From positions 1-29,735 of the IMG/VR virus record IMGVR_UViG_3300022752_000282: a stretch of DNA of 29,735 nt. One strand, given 5' to 3'. Source of the stretch: a virus. The notes under the pieces are model-generated. The model made no database searches and was not told where the DNA came from. It worked only from the letters and a program-made list of their open reading frames with translations. This document shows positions 7,005 to 15,266 of this stretch, in pieces; the first letter of the stretch is position 1, and every line of letters begins with the position of its first letter. Both the position numbers and the translations under genes were made by a program.

Positions 7005-10000
7005 TTAAACGATACAAAGTGTTCCTGAACTGTTCCAAACATCACCTGCTGTTAGTCCTACAGAACTTGTTGGTATATCACGAATGTTCAATCGGTTGAC
7101 AAATGTAGTACAAGCAGCGTGTGCTGTTAATCCCATACCTACAATCATTGCACCAACAAATCCGCAAGAATCATTACAAGATCCACCAAGAATTGCAGAA
7201 TGATTTCCACTTGCTATATTACTAACTCCACCAACTATAACTGCACAACCACCACTTGCAGTATTTCCAATACCATTAACTATTAATGCGTATTGACCAC
7301 TTGCTGTGTTACAAGAACCTCCTACTACAACTGCGCCCTTTGCTGATGCAGTATTTCCAAACCCTCCACCAACAAATGATAAAGTACATACTGCATTATT
7401 TCCTGAACCGCCGACGGCAACTGAAAGTATTCCACTTGCTGTGTTGTTTGTTCCACCTCCAATGAATGCGCCTGTTCCTGAAGTAGTATTTGAGAAACCA
7501 CCTGCCACTGTTGAACACTGCATTGACGCAGTATTCGACCTACCTCCGCCTACTGTTGCATATGAACCACTTGCAGTATTACTAAATCCACCACCAACAA
7601 AAGAAAAATTATTTGATGCTGCATTACTACGTCCGCCTGCAACTGTAGTGCAATTACAATTTGCTATGTTTGATAATCCTCCGCCAATAAATGCGTTGTT
7701 TCCTGATGCGGTATTCGAATTTCCTCCAACAACTGCTGAACAAACCCCACTTGATGTATTCGATAATCCTCCACCGACAAATGTTCCAGTTGCTGACGCA
7801 GTATTCCCATACCCGCCAACGACTGATGAAAAAACATTTGTTACTGTATTGAAACAACCACCTGCGACTGATGAGAAATTTCCTATTGCAGTATTACCAT
7901 ATCCTCCCCCGATTGCTGCGTTACTACCTAATGCTGTGTTATATCTACCGCCTCCTACCACTGCATATTTTCCAGCCGCAATGTTTGCTTCACCTCCACC
8001 TATGAATGTATTTGAATTCGATACTGTATTATTACAGCCACCCCCAATTACAGAAAAAGTATTACTTGCAGTGTTTCCTTCTCCGCCACCGATGAATGAA
8101 CTACATCCAGCAGAAGTTATTGTATTTCCATAACCACCAACAATAGTGGATCTTCTTGACTCTGCTGAGTTATTAGAACCACCTCCGATAAAGCTATTGT
8201 TTCCTGATATATTATTATTAACCCCAGCTCCGATAAATGAACCAATTCCTGAGCCTGTGTTTCCACTTCCACCGACTACTGTTGAAAAATTACTTGATGT
8301 GTAATTAAATTTACCACCACCAATAAATGAACAGTCACCGCTTGCAACATTTAAACACCCACCTACTACAATAGAACTATCACCGGAAGAAGTATTAATT
8401 GAACCTCCGCCAATAAATGTATAATAACAACTAGCTGTATTACAATAGCCACCTGAAACAGTAGAAGCTGTTTTGTTAGAAATATTTTGTTTTCCACCGC
8501 CAACCGATGCAAAATCTGCGTTTGCAGTATTTCCACAACCTCCCGCTACTGTTGCATAATTACTACTTGATGTGTTAAATTTTCCACCACCGATTGTGGC
8601 ATGATACGCACTTACTGTGTTATTAGATCCTCCACCTATATTTGCGTAATTTCCACTTACTGTATTGCTACAACCACTTGCTACTGTTGAATAATAACCG
8701 CTTGCTGTATTATTACATCCACCGCCGATGTTTGAATATAAACCAGAAGCAGTATTTGTTCCTAATACAGGTTCAATCGCCGACGGCGTTGTTCCATTAT
8801 ATTGATAAGGACTTCCTATTCCAGTAGGTCCAGTAGGTCCAGCAACGCCTGCAATTCCAATCAGCGTCAACATATCACCGTTACTTAACGAAGTTGCCAG
8901 ATCTGAACTGTAATGATTTCTAATAACCTGATACCATAAATGGCTTTGTTCGTCAATCACCATTTGACCGCTAATATAAGAAGTATCAGTTGTGTATTTT
9001 GTAACTTGATTTCGATAATCTTGTAACAAATTTTTAGGTGTATGGTTTGGCATATCGTAAGTTTGCCAAATTTGACTCCAAGACCAAGGTCGTAATATAT
9101 TTGCAGGTGAACCTGCAGTATAATTTGATGGAACAAAAACAAGTCCTAAAAATAAATGTTCATCATCTAAAATTGGCCAAAGACTTGTTGTGTCATATAT
9201 CAAATGGTCTGCAACATCACCGATTTGATAAATTGTTCCTGTAGTAGTTAGTGTTGCTGAATTACTAAGTGTCACTTGACCTGCCGTTGCCACATTTGTT
9301 GTCAATGTGCCTGGCGGTATTCCAGGCGCAAATACTAATTCATTCAATGCCGGTTGAGGATATACATTTGTTAACACATTACTTCCACTGGTTGAATCTG
9401 CCTGAAAGGCATAATTAACTCCTCCTGAAGTACTGACGGCATACGTAACATTTGAAAATGCCGAAGATGGCGGAACTGTCAAATCGATTGCTGTAATAAT
9501 ACTTCCTGCCAGTGTTATTGCTGTAACACCCGAAGCAACTCCAATTCCAGGTCCAACAATTGCATCGCCAATAACAATCGCACCTGAACCAATTCCTTGT
9601 TGTGGGTCAATTGTTATAGTTGTGCCGGTGCCTGGGTATGTTCCTAAAAAAGTAATTGCTTTTCCCGCATTGTACGTTGGCCCGGTGATTGCAGTTAATC
9701 CTGCTGCGTATTCTGTACTATCAACACCAAAAGTTCCAACGATACTTGTTGGTGCTGGATTTGGATAATCACTTTTCAACGCAATAATATCAATTCTTGC
9801 TTTTGGTGGAGGAGATGGATTTGGTGAAATTTGAATATCCCCATTTGCTAAACCACTTGCTGGTTCGTGATAATAATTTTTTCCAAGTATTCTTCCTGCG
9901 CCTGACTCGACACTCACCCATAATGTTCCTCCGCCGGCAGCACCAACAACAGATGGTGCTACAACTCGTAATCCTTCTACAATACTTGGTTGTGTATTTG

Positions 10001-10223
10001 GTTGAATGATTTCACCGCCATCTTGAGTATACAATGCACCTGCATCAAAGTCAACAATTGTTTCTCCTCGATATATTGTTCTGCTATCAAAGTCAGCGGG
10101 ATTGTCAATATGATTGGTGCCGGGTATGGCTCGTTTTGGACGTGGCCATACAGATGTTGCAGAATTAAAATATTTTGAAATCCTTCGAACAAATGATGTG
10201 ATTAAATTTGTCTGTCCTGCCAT
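7005..10223 (-). CDS. Large tail fibre / adhesin with YadA-like head repeats
   Basis: 1072 aa. The N-terminal part (about 1-130) includes TIYRGETIVDFDAGALYTQD, a type of sequence seen in phage fibre and baseplate-attached proteins. Residues 130-450 are Thr/Gly/Ser/Val-rich beta structure. A short collagen-like stretch (GVAGPTGPTGIG, about 458-469) leads into about 35 tandem 15-residue units (about 489-1032) of the form 'S-x-I/V-G-G-G-x-x-N-T-A-S-G-x-x'. This is the left-handed beta-roll of trimeric YadA/Hep_Hag adhesins. The C-terminus has IPTSSVGLTAGDVW, often found at fibre tips. The repeats carry about twenty cysteines. It should be trimeric and receptor-binding. The start overlaps the preceding gene by 22 bases. 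Confidence 0.88.
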   Translation of the reverse strand: MAGQTNLITSFVRRISKYFNSATSVWPRPKRAIPGTNHIDNPADFDSRTIYRGETIVDFDAGALYTQDGGEIIQPNTQPSIVEGLRVVAPSVVGAAGGGTLWVSVESGAGRILGKNYYHEPASGLANGDIQISPNPSPPPKARIDIIALKSDYPNPAPTSIVGTFGVDSTEYAAGLTAITGPTYNAGKAITFLGTYPGTGTTITIDPQQGIGSGAIVIGDAIVGPGIGVASGVTAITLAGSIITAIDLTVPPSSAFSNVTYAVSTSGGVNYAFQADSTSGSNVLTNVYPQPALNELVFAPGIPPGTLTTNVATAGQVTLSNSATLTTTGTIYQIGDVADHLIYDTTSLWPILDDEHLFLGLVFVPSNYTAGSPANILRPWSWSQIWQTYDMPNHTPKNLLQDYRNQVTKYTTDTSYISGQMVIDEQSHLWYQVIRNHYSSDLATSLSNGDMLTLIGIAGVAGPTGPTGIGSPYQYNGTTPSAIEPVLGTNTASGLYSNIGGGCNNTASGYYSTVASGCSNTVSGNYANIGGGSNNTVSAYHATIGGGKFNTSSSNYATVAGGCGNTANADFASVGGGKQNISNKTASTVSGGYCNTASCYYTFIGGGSINTSSGDSSIVVGGCLNVASGDCSFIGGGKFNYTSSNFSTVVGGSGNTGSGIGSFIGAGVNNNISGNNSFIGGGSNNSAESRRSTIVGGYGNTITSAGCSSFIGGGEGNTASNTFSVIGGGCNNTVSNSNTFIGGGEANIAAGKYAVVGGGRYNTALGSNAAIGGGYGNTAIGNFSSVAGGCFNTVTNVFSSVVGGYGNTASATGTFVGGGLSNTSSGVCSAVVGGNSNTASGNNAFIGGGLSNIANCNCTTVAGGRSNAASNNFSFVGGGFSNTASGSYATVGGGRSNTASMQCSTVAGGFSNTTSGTGAFIGGGTNNTASGILSVAVGGSGNNAVCTLSFVGGGFGNTASAKGAVVVGGSCNTASGQYALIVNGIGNTASGGCAVIVGGVSNIASGNHSAILGGSCNDSCGFVGAMIVGMGLTAHAACTTFVNRLNIRDIPTSSVGLTAGDVWNSSGTLCIV
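7125..8757 (-). repeat. About 35 tandem 45-bp coding repeats (YadA-head type)
   Basis: The repeats encode 15-residue units whose third to sixth positions are mostly I/V-G-G-G followed by N-T-A-S. Units with FIGGG often alternate with units carrying VVGG or VAGG, giving a loose 30-residue period. Nucleotide identity between units is modest, so they are old copies held by protein constraint. One unit (near GNTITSAGC) has two extra residues. Confidence 0.9.
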
Positions 10224-10618
10224 TTATCTTTTTGTCTTTTTTGTAATGTGTCTCTAAGAACTGCTGCGTATTCATAATTTTCGCTGTCAATTGCTTCTTG
10301 CAATGCAGCTTTCAATTTTTCAGGATTGTCATCATTTTCAATATGAAAATCTGCTAAACGAAAAATTACACGTATATCGCCATTGTCGGTAAATATAATC
10401 CAGTTTCCGTGTGAAATATAATTTAACTTTTCATTTTGTAAATGCTGCAATAAACTAATTAATTCAGAACGTAATTCAGAAACATTAGGCGTTCTTTGTA
10501 TGGTTTCACCAGATTCTTCAATAAACTCCCAAACAATTCCTAATTTTTTATGATACGATTTAATTTTTTTCCAATCAATCGTGGTAATAATTCGATTGAT
10601 TGTTCTATCGCCGTCCAT
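10202..10618 (-). CDS. Hypothetical protein with C-terminal UVR-like motif
   Basis: 138 aa. Residues about 98-128 (PEKLKAALQEAIDSENYEYA then AVLRDTLQKRQK) match the UVR motif pattern 'L..A...E.YE.AA.LRD.I', the coiled hairpin by which UvrB and UvrC, McsA and some Clp proteins contact partners. The first 95 residues are unrecognised and seem mixed alpha/beta. It overlaps the start of the large fibre gene by 22 bases, so the two are probably coupled. In this setting the helical hairpin may serve protein-protein contact in virion or fibre assembly instead of repair. The motif is clear by eye; the role is not. Confidence 0.75.
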   Translation of the reverse strand: MDGDRTINRIITTIDWKKIKSYHKKLGIVWEFIEESGETIQRTPNVSELRSELISLLQHLQNEKLNYISHGNWIIFTDNGDIRVIFRLADFHIENDDNPEKLKAALQEAIDSENYEYAAVLRDTLQKRQKDKWQDRQI

Positions 10619-10641
10619 CTCATTATTATGTTTTTTTATGT

Positions 10642-11190
10642 TTATGGAATCAAAGGTGAGCCGTTATATCCGCTACTGCCTAAAAGAACACCTTTCGCCC
10701 CGCCTGTATCAAAAATTTCCAAAATTGAAATATTGTAAATTGCATATGCTGTGAATAAACCGCCATTCAATTCAACATATTCCCCAGCCGCGGTCATAAA
10801 TTTAATTTTCCCTCCAGGTGGTACTTCGAATAAAACAGCTTCTGGAACATTATCATAGCCAGATGGTGATGTATTATTAACAATACGATAACGACATTGG
10901 CCGCTTTCTGTAGCTGCAAATGGTGTACTTGCACCATCATTTAGTGTTAAGTTGACTATAGATCCACCTACTGCGCTAACTGAATATGTATGCACATCAG
11001 ATGTATTAGGTGCTAAATATATGGTTACAGCCCATTCGCCGGGTGATGCAGTCATTGCTGTTATATATGCTGGACTAACATTAGAAAGTGTATCGAGTCC
11101 TGCAGATAATGTACCAATTCCTTCTAATATAGGATTATTGCTGGGCGAATAACTTTTGCTTTGTAATGGGTAAATACGTGTATATGCCAT
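10642..11190 (-). CDS. Probable virion structural protein
   Basis: 182 aa, rich in Ser/Thr/Gly/Ala and in beta-strand patterns (TVSA..., GEWAVTIYLAPNT, PPGGKIKFMTAAGEYVELNG). It has few charged residues and no membrane segment or signal peptide. It begins MAYTRIYPLQSKSYSPSNNP and ends in a flexible GSSGYNGSPLIP. No family recognised. Its place between two other beta-rich proteins and the fibre gene suggests a fibre, baseplate or decoration component. There is a gap of only 15 bases to the preceding gene. Confidence 0.72.
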   Translation of the reverse strand: MAYTRIYPLQSKSYSPSNNPILEGIGTLSAGLDTLSNVSPAYITAMTASPGEWAVTIYLAPNTSDVHTYSVSAVGGSIVNLTLNDGASTPFAATESGQCRYRIVNNTSPSGYDNVPEAVLFEVPPGGKIKFMTAAGEYVELNGGLFTAYAIYNISILEIFDTGGAKGVLLGSSGYNGSPLIP

Positions 11191-11205
11191 GATATATTAT
11201 TTTTT

Positions 11206-12339
11206 TTAACTTGCAATCATTATTTTAATAGGTAAATCATAATTATGTGGATTACGCAACCAAAGTGTTTCTAAATACAAATAATCATTATTTAAAACAT
11301 CTTGTGCTGTTGAATGTAAATAGATGTCTCCCATTTTGCGCCATTTAATTTCACTCGGAGAATAAATGTGATATAAATTCTGATTCGGTGTTAAAGTATC
11401 ACCAATTGTTGTATCAATTGTAATTAAAAATCCTTGAATTTCAGTGATAAAGCCACGAAGATTTGGATTTGTGCTATTTGGTATTGATACAAGGTCACCG
11501 ACTTTAAAATGATAACCTATGTGATCTGTACTGCTTTGATTCCATAACCATTGTGTTAATGAATTAACAACTGGTGTTAATGTAATGGGCGATTGTGGGT
11601 TACTCACCATTGTGTATTGGTCGTTGTAAGCATATTCAATCCATTTAACATTCGATTTTAAATCCCCCGAGGCGTCTGTGCAATTACAATTTGATAACAA
11701 ACTTGACTTGTAAAAATCAGGATATATCAACATCAATTTAACTCTTGGATCTATATACTTTTGATTTTTTGTTACCAAATTTCCAGGATGCAAATATGGA
11801 AATGGATAATATCCACCAAACCCATTTACATCAAAACTAAATAAATGGCGATATTTTGTTTCCTTTGCAGTTGCAGTGATAGTGACTATTCCATCATCTG
11901 CAAATGTTGATGCGTTAAGTGACAATAAATTTTTAATCTGTGTTGACGCTGTTACTGCGTTTGTCAATGCTTGTTGAAAGGTTGGATATGTTGCATCAAC
12001 TGAAAAATTGATTGTTTCAATCAGCGTTAAATTGCTATCATATAAACTATAACTGTGAGAAGTGCCGAACCCGCATTTAGCAGGATCGGCAACTATTTCA
12101 TATGATTCTTGCAGTGGCCAAGTTTCCCCAATAGATGATACATCAATCTTTTTTGTTTGTCCTGCCTTTAATGTTATTTTGCGTTCTTCATAATTAGCAA
12201 GTGGAACAAATAGATCTTGTAAATCCATTGCTAATTGCGTTGTTATCCCTTTGACAATACCGGCCTTTTTACATTCAGTAAGTCGAAATGCAAGTATACT
12301 ATAATCAGGTGGACATTTTATTGGTGGCTTTATTGACAT
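11206..12339 (-). CDS. Probable tail or baseplate structural protein
   Basis: 377 aa, with no family recognised. The N-terminus is MSIKPPIKCPPDYSILAFRL. The body is beta-rich and aromatic, with a segment of the form HFKVGDLVSIPNSTNPNLRG (about 275-294) that looks like a small barrel. Several Cys are present (SNCNCTD). The C-terminal region WRKMGDIYLHSTAQDVLNND leads to a final beta pattern. There are no membrane segments. Composition and position just upstream of the fibre genes support a virion role, perhaps at the baseplate periphery where fibres attach. Confidence 0.72.
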   Translation of the reverse strand: MSIKPPIKCPPDYSILAFRLTECKKAGIVKGITTQLAMDLQDLFVPLANYEERKITLKAGQTKKIDVSSIGETWPLQESYEIVADPAKCGFGTSHSYSLYDSNLTLIETINFSVDATYPTFQQALTNAVTASTQIKNLLSLNASTFADDGIVTITATAKETKYRHLFSFDVNGFGGYYPFPYLHPGNLVTKNQKYIDPRVKLMLIYPDFYKSSLLSNCNCTDASGDLKSNVKWIEYAYNDQYTMVSNPQSPITLTPVVNSLTQWLWNQSSTDHIGYHFKVGDLVSIPNSTNPNLRGFITEIQGFLITIDTTIGDTLTPNQNLYHIYSPSEIKWRKMGDIYLHSTAQDVLNNDYLYLETLWLRNPHNYDLPIKIMIAS

Positions 12340-12355
12340 TTGTTATTTAATAATT

Positions 12356-13213
12356 TTACATATTGAGACCCGGCAGGATTTGTGGATTGAGAGGTTTTTT
12401 ACGTTGTGACTGGCCTACTTTGATTTTTGTCATTTCTTTATACCTTTCAATATCTTCAGGTGTCAATTCTTTTTGTGCAGATTCTTCACTGTTATTTTCA
12501 ATTTCAGTCTCGGAACTGTTTTCAACAGATACATCAATTTGATTTTGTTCTGCTATTATTTCCTTTAACAATTCTTGTCCTTCTGGTGATGCAATAAATT
12601 CACGATATTCTTCTTCAGACATCTCATGTTCTTGTTCTTCCTCTTCTTCAAACAGTTTAAAATCTTCGAGTGATGCACGTTCGAGTTCTACATCATTTTC
12701 ATATTCTACTTGTTTTACGGAATAGGATTCTGACGGATTAATTTCTTTTTGCTCGTCGGCATTTGAATTTTCATTTGGCTCAGGCTTAATATAATCAACC
12801 AATGATTTGATAAATCCCAATGCAATGAGAGGAAGTATCGAACCACTAATGATTGCCAATATTCTTTTCTGTGTGATTGGGTCTTCCTCGACTAATCCAA
12901 ATAATTCAATCCATTGAGTATAATTAGATAAATGGGTATAGGCGTAAAACGCATTTCCCATCATCTGCATTAATGTTAAAACAATGAATAAGGCCCATAC
13001 AAGAACCTTATTCATTTTATTTAATACGATTAAAGATGCTAATGATGCAGCGGCACCAATTTCAAATGCAATTGCTAATGAAATGGCCAACCATTTTGGA
13101 TTCGACAAAAGAAAAAAGTCAATAACGTGAATGGTTGAGATTACACTTACTATTAAGTACAATGAAACAAATGTACTAATAATAAAGTATTGAACTAATT
13201 TGTTTTTGTTCAT
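12356..13213 (-). CDS. Four-helix membrane protein with long acidic tail
   Basis: 285 aa. Hydrophobic segments at about 8-36, 40-64, 69-92 and 117-142 predict four membrane helices. A hydrophilic C-terminal domain (145-285) is strikingly rich in Glu (EEEEEQEHEMSEEEYREF) and ends in a short basic, proline-containing tail. I recognise no family. It is packed five bases from the preceding gene in a run of small membrane or coiled-coil genes. The shape does not match a classical holin because the tail is too long and acidic. It might anchor phage components to the inner membrane or alter host envelope functions. Confidence 0.75.
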   Translation of the reverse strand: MNKNKLVQYFIISTFVSLYLIVSVISTIHVIDFFLLSNPKWLAISLAIAFEIGAAASLASLIVLNKMNKVLVWALFIVLTLMQMMGNAFYAYTHLSNYTQWIELFGLVEEDPITQKRILAIISGSILPLIALGFIKSLVDYIKPEPNENSNADEQKEINPSESYSVKQVEYENDVELERASLEDFKLFEEEEEQEHEMSEEEYREFIASPEGQELLKEIIAEQNQIDVSVENSSETEIENNSEESAQKELTPEDIERYKEMTKIKVGQSQRKKPLNPQILPGLNM

Positions 13214-13218
13214 TTGTA

Positions 13219-13509
13219 TTAATTCTCTAATTTTTTAATTTCCTCGTCTATCAAACTTTGACGCTGAACGTCTAACATTTTACGGTCAGTTGATTGTATC
13301 ATTCTTTTTTCAGATTTCAATCCTTCGATTCGCAAATCTTTTTTGGTGACCGTAATTGATTCTAACGAGTCAATTTTTTTCGTCAACACATCTAAACGTT
13401 TGTTAACAACTCTATTTGGATTTCCACAGGTATTAATAAAAATTAACACCGAAAGAATTAAGAGTGCTTTGCGATAGTGTGCATTTATAAATTCATTAAT
13501 TTTTTTCAT
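13219..13509 (-). CDS. Small protein with N-terminal hydrophobic segment and coiled coil
   Basis: 96 aa. Residues 14-28 (ALLILSVLIFINTCG) are hydrophobic, preceded by basic residues, and end in a cysteine. This could be a membrane anchor or a non-canonical lipobox. Residues about 36-95 are heptad-like and highly charged, predicting a coiled coil. A membrane anchor plus periplasmic coiled coil is also the layout of phage spanin subunits, and lysis genes often hide in such runs, but no partner or endolysin is visible here. It is three bases downstream of the preceding gene and five bases upstream of the next. Confidence 0.7.
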   Translation of the reverse strand: MKKINEFINAHYRKALLILSVLIFINTCGNPNRVVNKRLDVLTKKIDSLESITVTKKDLRIEGLKSEKRMIQSTDRKMLDVQRQSLIDEEIKKLEN

Positions 13510-13512
13510 AGT

Positions 13513-14082
13513 TTAAATGCTTGTTAATAATTCTTCTTGAATTTCTTTTAATATGTTGTCTTCGTTTTCAATATCAATTTGACTGTCAATTGCACTTTCA
13601 AGTGTACCACGGTCACGAATCATTTGGTCTAAGCCTTCTCTGTCTTGTTTGATTCTTCCCAGTGCATCTGATACTGGTTTCAATAAACCATTCACAAATG
13701 ATTTGGCGTCAGACAAACCTTTTCTTTCAACCTTTGTTAAAAAATAATAAATTGCTTCAAGTGCCAAAGCATTAACTAACAATTCTTTTGTTTTATTTGT
13801 TGTAATTGCCTTTGCGGATTCTTCAATTTGTTTTGTTGCTTCAACTATGCCAAGTGCTTCAGTAAATTTCCATTGGGCGTCATAATTTAAAAAATTAAGT
13901 ATCGCTTTTGCTGTGTCTTCACCACCTTCAACAATATATTTTTTTGTCTCCAGTTCTTTTTGTTTTTTCTCGATACGATCTGTTAACAAGTCAACCATTT
14001 CCTGGCGCACTGCATTTTTTTCTGCTAATTGTTGTTCTTTTGATACAACTTCCGTTTTCACTGCTTTTGTTTTTGATTTCAT
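13513..14082 (-). CDS. Coiled-coil hypothetical protein
   Basis: 189 aa, strongly helical and charged. The Lys/Glu-rich start (MKSKTKAVKTEVVSKEQQLA) leads to a coiled-coil-like stretch at about 20-55. A more globular helical middle follows (AILNFLNYDAQWKFTEALGI ... LLVNALALEAIYYFL). The acidic C-terminus is DIENEDNILKEIQEELL. No signal peptide or membrane segment, and no family recognised. A promoter-like TGATATATAC sits 18 bases before the ATG, so it may head the transcript that runs down to the fibre genes. A scaffold or assembly role is possible. Confidence 0.72.
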   Translation of the reverse strand: MKSKTKAVKTEVVSKEQQLAEKNAVRQEMVDLLTDRIEKKQKELETKKYIVEGGEDTAKAILNFLNYDAQWKFTEALGIVEATKQIEESAKAITTNKTKELLVNALALEAIYYFLTKVERKGLSDAKSFVNGLLKPVSDALGRIKQDREGLDQMIRDRGTLESAIDSQIDIENEDNILKEIQEELLTSI

Positions 14083-14100
14083 GATTTTGTTTTTGTTAAT

Positions 14101-14110
14101 GTATATATCA
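14101..14110 (-). promoter_or_regulatory. Promoter-like motif TGATATATAC
   Basis: This shares TGATATATA with the elements before the tape measure, tube and chaperone genes and sits 18 bases from the ATG at 14082. It is similar in spirit to T4 late promoters (TATAAATA). The assignment rests on recurrence and position only. Confidence 0.35.
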
Positions 14111-14112
14111 AT

Positions 14113-14568
14113 TTAAAAAAAATAATTCCATGCCTTAATTATCTGTTTCACTATGAATGAAAAGTTATAAATTAATAAGGTAAGTAGTATTATAATGTAT
14201 AAAACACGCCATGTAGTAATAACAACAAAAATTGGGACATACACGATTAAATAAGAGTCGCTTTCTTTTATTTCTTCATAAGCAGGTCGAACATACGGAC
14301 CTAAACCTAAACTATAAATGTATAAATTAATTGGTTTGAGACGCTCTGAATATTTTAGAGCTAAAACTTCTTTCGTGTCACCTTTATCGCCTGGCAATTC
14401 AGGATTCAGTACGGTATATATTCGACCTACATAATCGGCACGTAAATTGAATTTAGCCCAGTCAGCAGTTTTTTTGTGCTTTTTAATTGTTTGCATAATA
14501 AAAAGCCAAGCTTGGAATTCACGAAATGCAAAATACCAATTCCTAAAAACGTTATTAATGAATCCCAT
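14113..14568 (-). CDS. Membrane protein with C-terminal transmembrane helix
   Basis: 151 aa. The first 100 residues are mostly soluble with aromatic-rich helices (NVFRNWYFAFREFQAWLFIM) and a region RADYVGRIYTVLNPELPGDK. Residues about 104-135 (SYLIVYVPIFVVITTWRVLY and IIILLTLLIY) form one or two closely spaced membrane helices. No family recognised. Its ATG begins two bases after the stop of the sigma factor gene, so the two are probably translated together. Confidence 0.75.
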   Translation of the reverse strand: MGFINNVFRNWYFAFREFQAWLFIMQTIKKHKKTADWAKFNLRADYVGRIYTVLNPELPGDKGDTKEVLALKYSERLKPINLYIYSLGLGPYVRPAYEEIKESDSYLIVYVPIFVVITTWRVLYIIILLTLLIYNFSFIVKQIIKAWNYFF

Positions 14569-14570
14569 AC

Positions 14571-15173
14571 TTATTTGTTTATTTCAACCGCTGCTAATTT
14601 TTGAACTTTTGTTTTAACAATATCTCTTGCTTTACGAATACGAGTGCGAACTGTGTTTATTTTCCATCCAAGTTCATCTGCAATTTCTTCGTATTTTTTC
14701 TTTTCAATTTCACGAAGTGTTAAAACAGTTTTGTAATTTTTAGGTAAAGTCTGTATTTCATTTAATACCAAGTCGTACAAATTAACACTGACTTCATTAT
14801 CAAGTTCACAATCAATATTATAAACACCCATACATTTGTCAAAAGAAACGCCACGTTCAACCATTTCATCGTATGAACTTTCTTTACGTTTTTTCTGGCC
14901 ACGGAAAAACAACAGTGCTTCATTTCGAGCAATTCTGTATACCCATGTTGAAAAATTCCAATACGGATCATATTGATCTATCTTCGACCATACCTTTGCG
15001 AATGTAGTTGCAATAACTTCTTCACGTGAATCATAGTCAGTAATCATTTGATAAAGATATTTTGAAATGCCTGGCTTCATTCGATTGTAAACAGTGGTGA
15101 AGTCACGTTCAGTACGACTACTGTGAAATTGTAAAGCAATTGATTGAAGAGATTGATTTTTTTGCTTGTTCAT
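14571..15173 (-). CDS. ECF-like sigma-70 family RNA polymerase sigma factor
   Basis: 200 aa, the usual size of an ECF sigma factor. Region 2 spans about 24-95, with the core-binding and -10 recognition part DSREEVIATTFAKVWSKIDQ and then FSTWVYRIARNEALLFFR. Region 4 spans about 135-190 with LPKNYKTVLTLREIEKK, YEEIADELGW and INTVRTRIRKARD, a helix-turn-helix for -35 recognition. It should direct host RNA polymerase to phage promoters, plausibly late ones. No anti-sigma gene is adjacent. A 10-bp inverted repeat spans its leader and could serve autoregulation. It lies inside the tail cluster, which is unusual. Confidence 0.92.
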   Translation of the reverse strand: MNKQKNQSLQSIALQFHSSRTERDFTTVYNRMKPGISKYLYQMITDYDSREEVIATTFAKVWSKIDQYDPYWNFSTWVYRIARNEALLFFRGQKKRKESSYDEMVERGVSFDKCMGVYNIDCELDNEVSVNLYDLVLNEIQTLPKNYKTVLTLREIEKKKYEEIADELGWKINTVRTRIRKARDIVKTKVQKLAAVEINK

Positions 15174-15261
15174 AGTATTTATTTAAAGTGTTGAAAAATT
15201 ATCAAATTCGTTACATTAATATAAACGTTAAAAAGAGATAAAAAGTTTCATTAAATACTAT
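15172..15261. repeat. 10-bp inverted repeat across the sigma factor leader
   Basis: ATAGTATTTA (15172-15181, overlapping the start codon) is the exact reverse complement of TAAATACTAT (15252-15261). The arms are 70 bases apart and A/T-rich. They could pair in the mRNA and mask the start codon, or form two half-operators. Chance in such A/T-rich DNA cannot be excluded. Confidence 0.5.
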
Positions 15262-15266
15262 TTTTT

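Noticed and set aside
7306-8133. 275-aa plus-strand open frame rich in proline
   Set aside because: It is the antisense of the Gly/Asn/Thr repeats of the fibre gene. Its regular PPP pattern mirrors GGG codons, so it is a shadow and not a gene.
7125-8757. Regular 45-bp periodicity resembling a CRISPR array
   Set aside because: The units are diverged, adjoin without spacers and encode in-frame 15-residue protein repeats.
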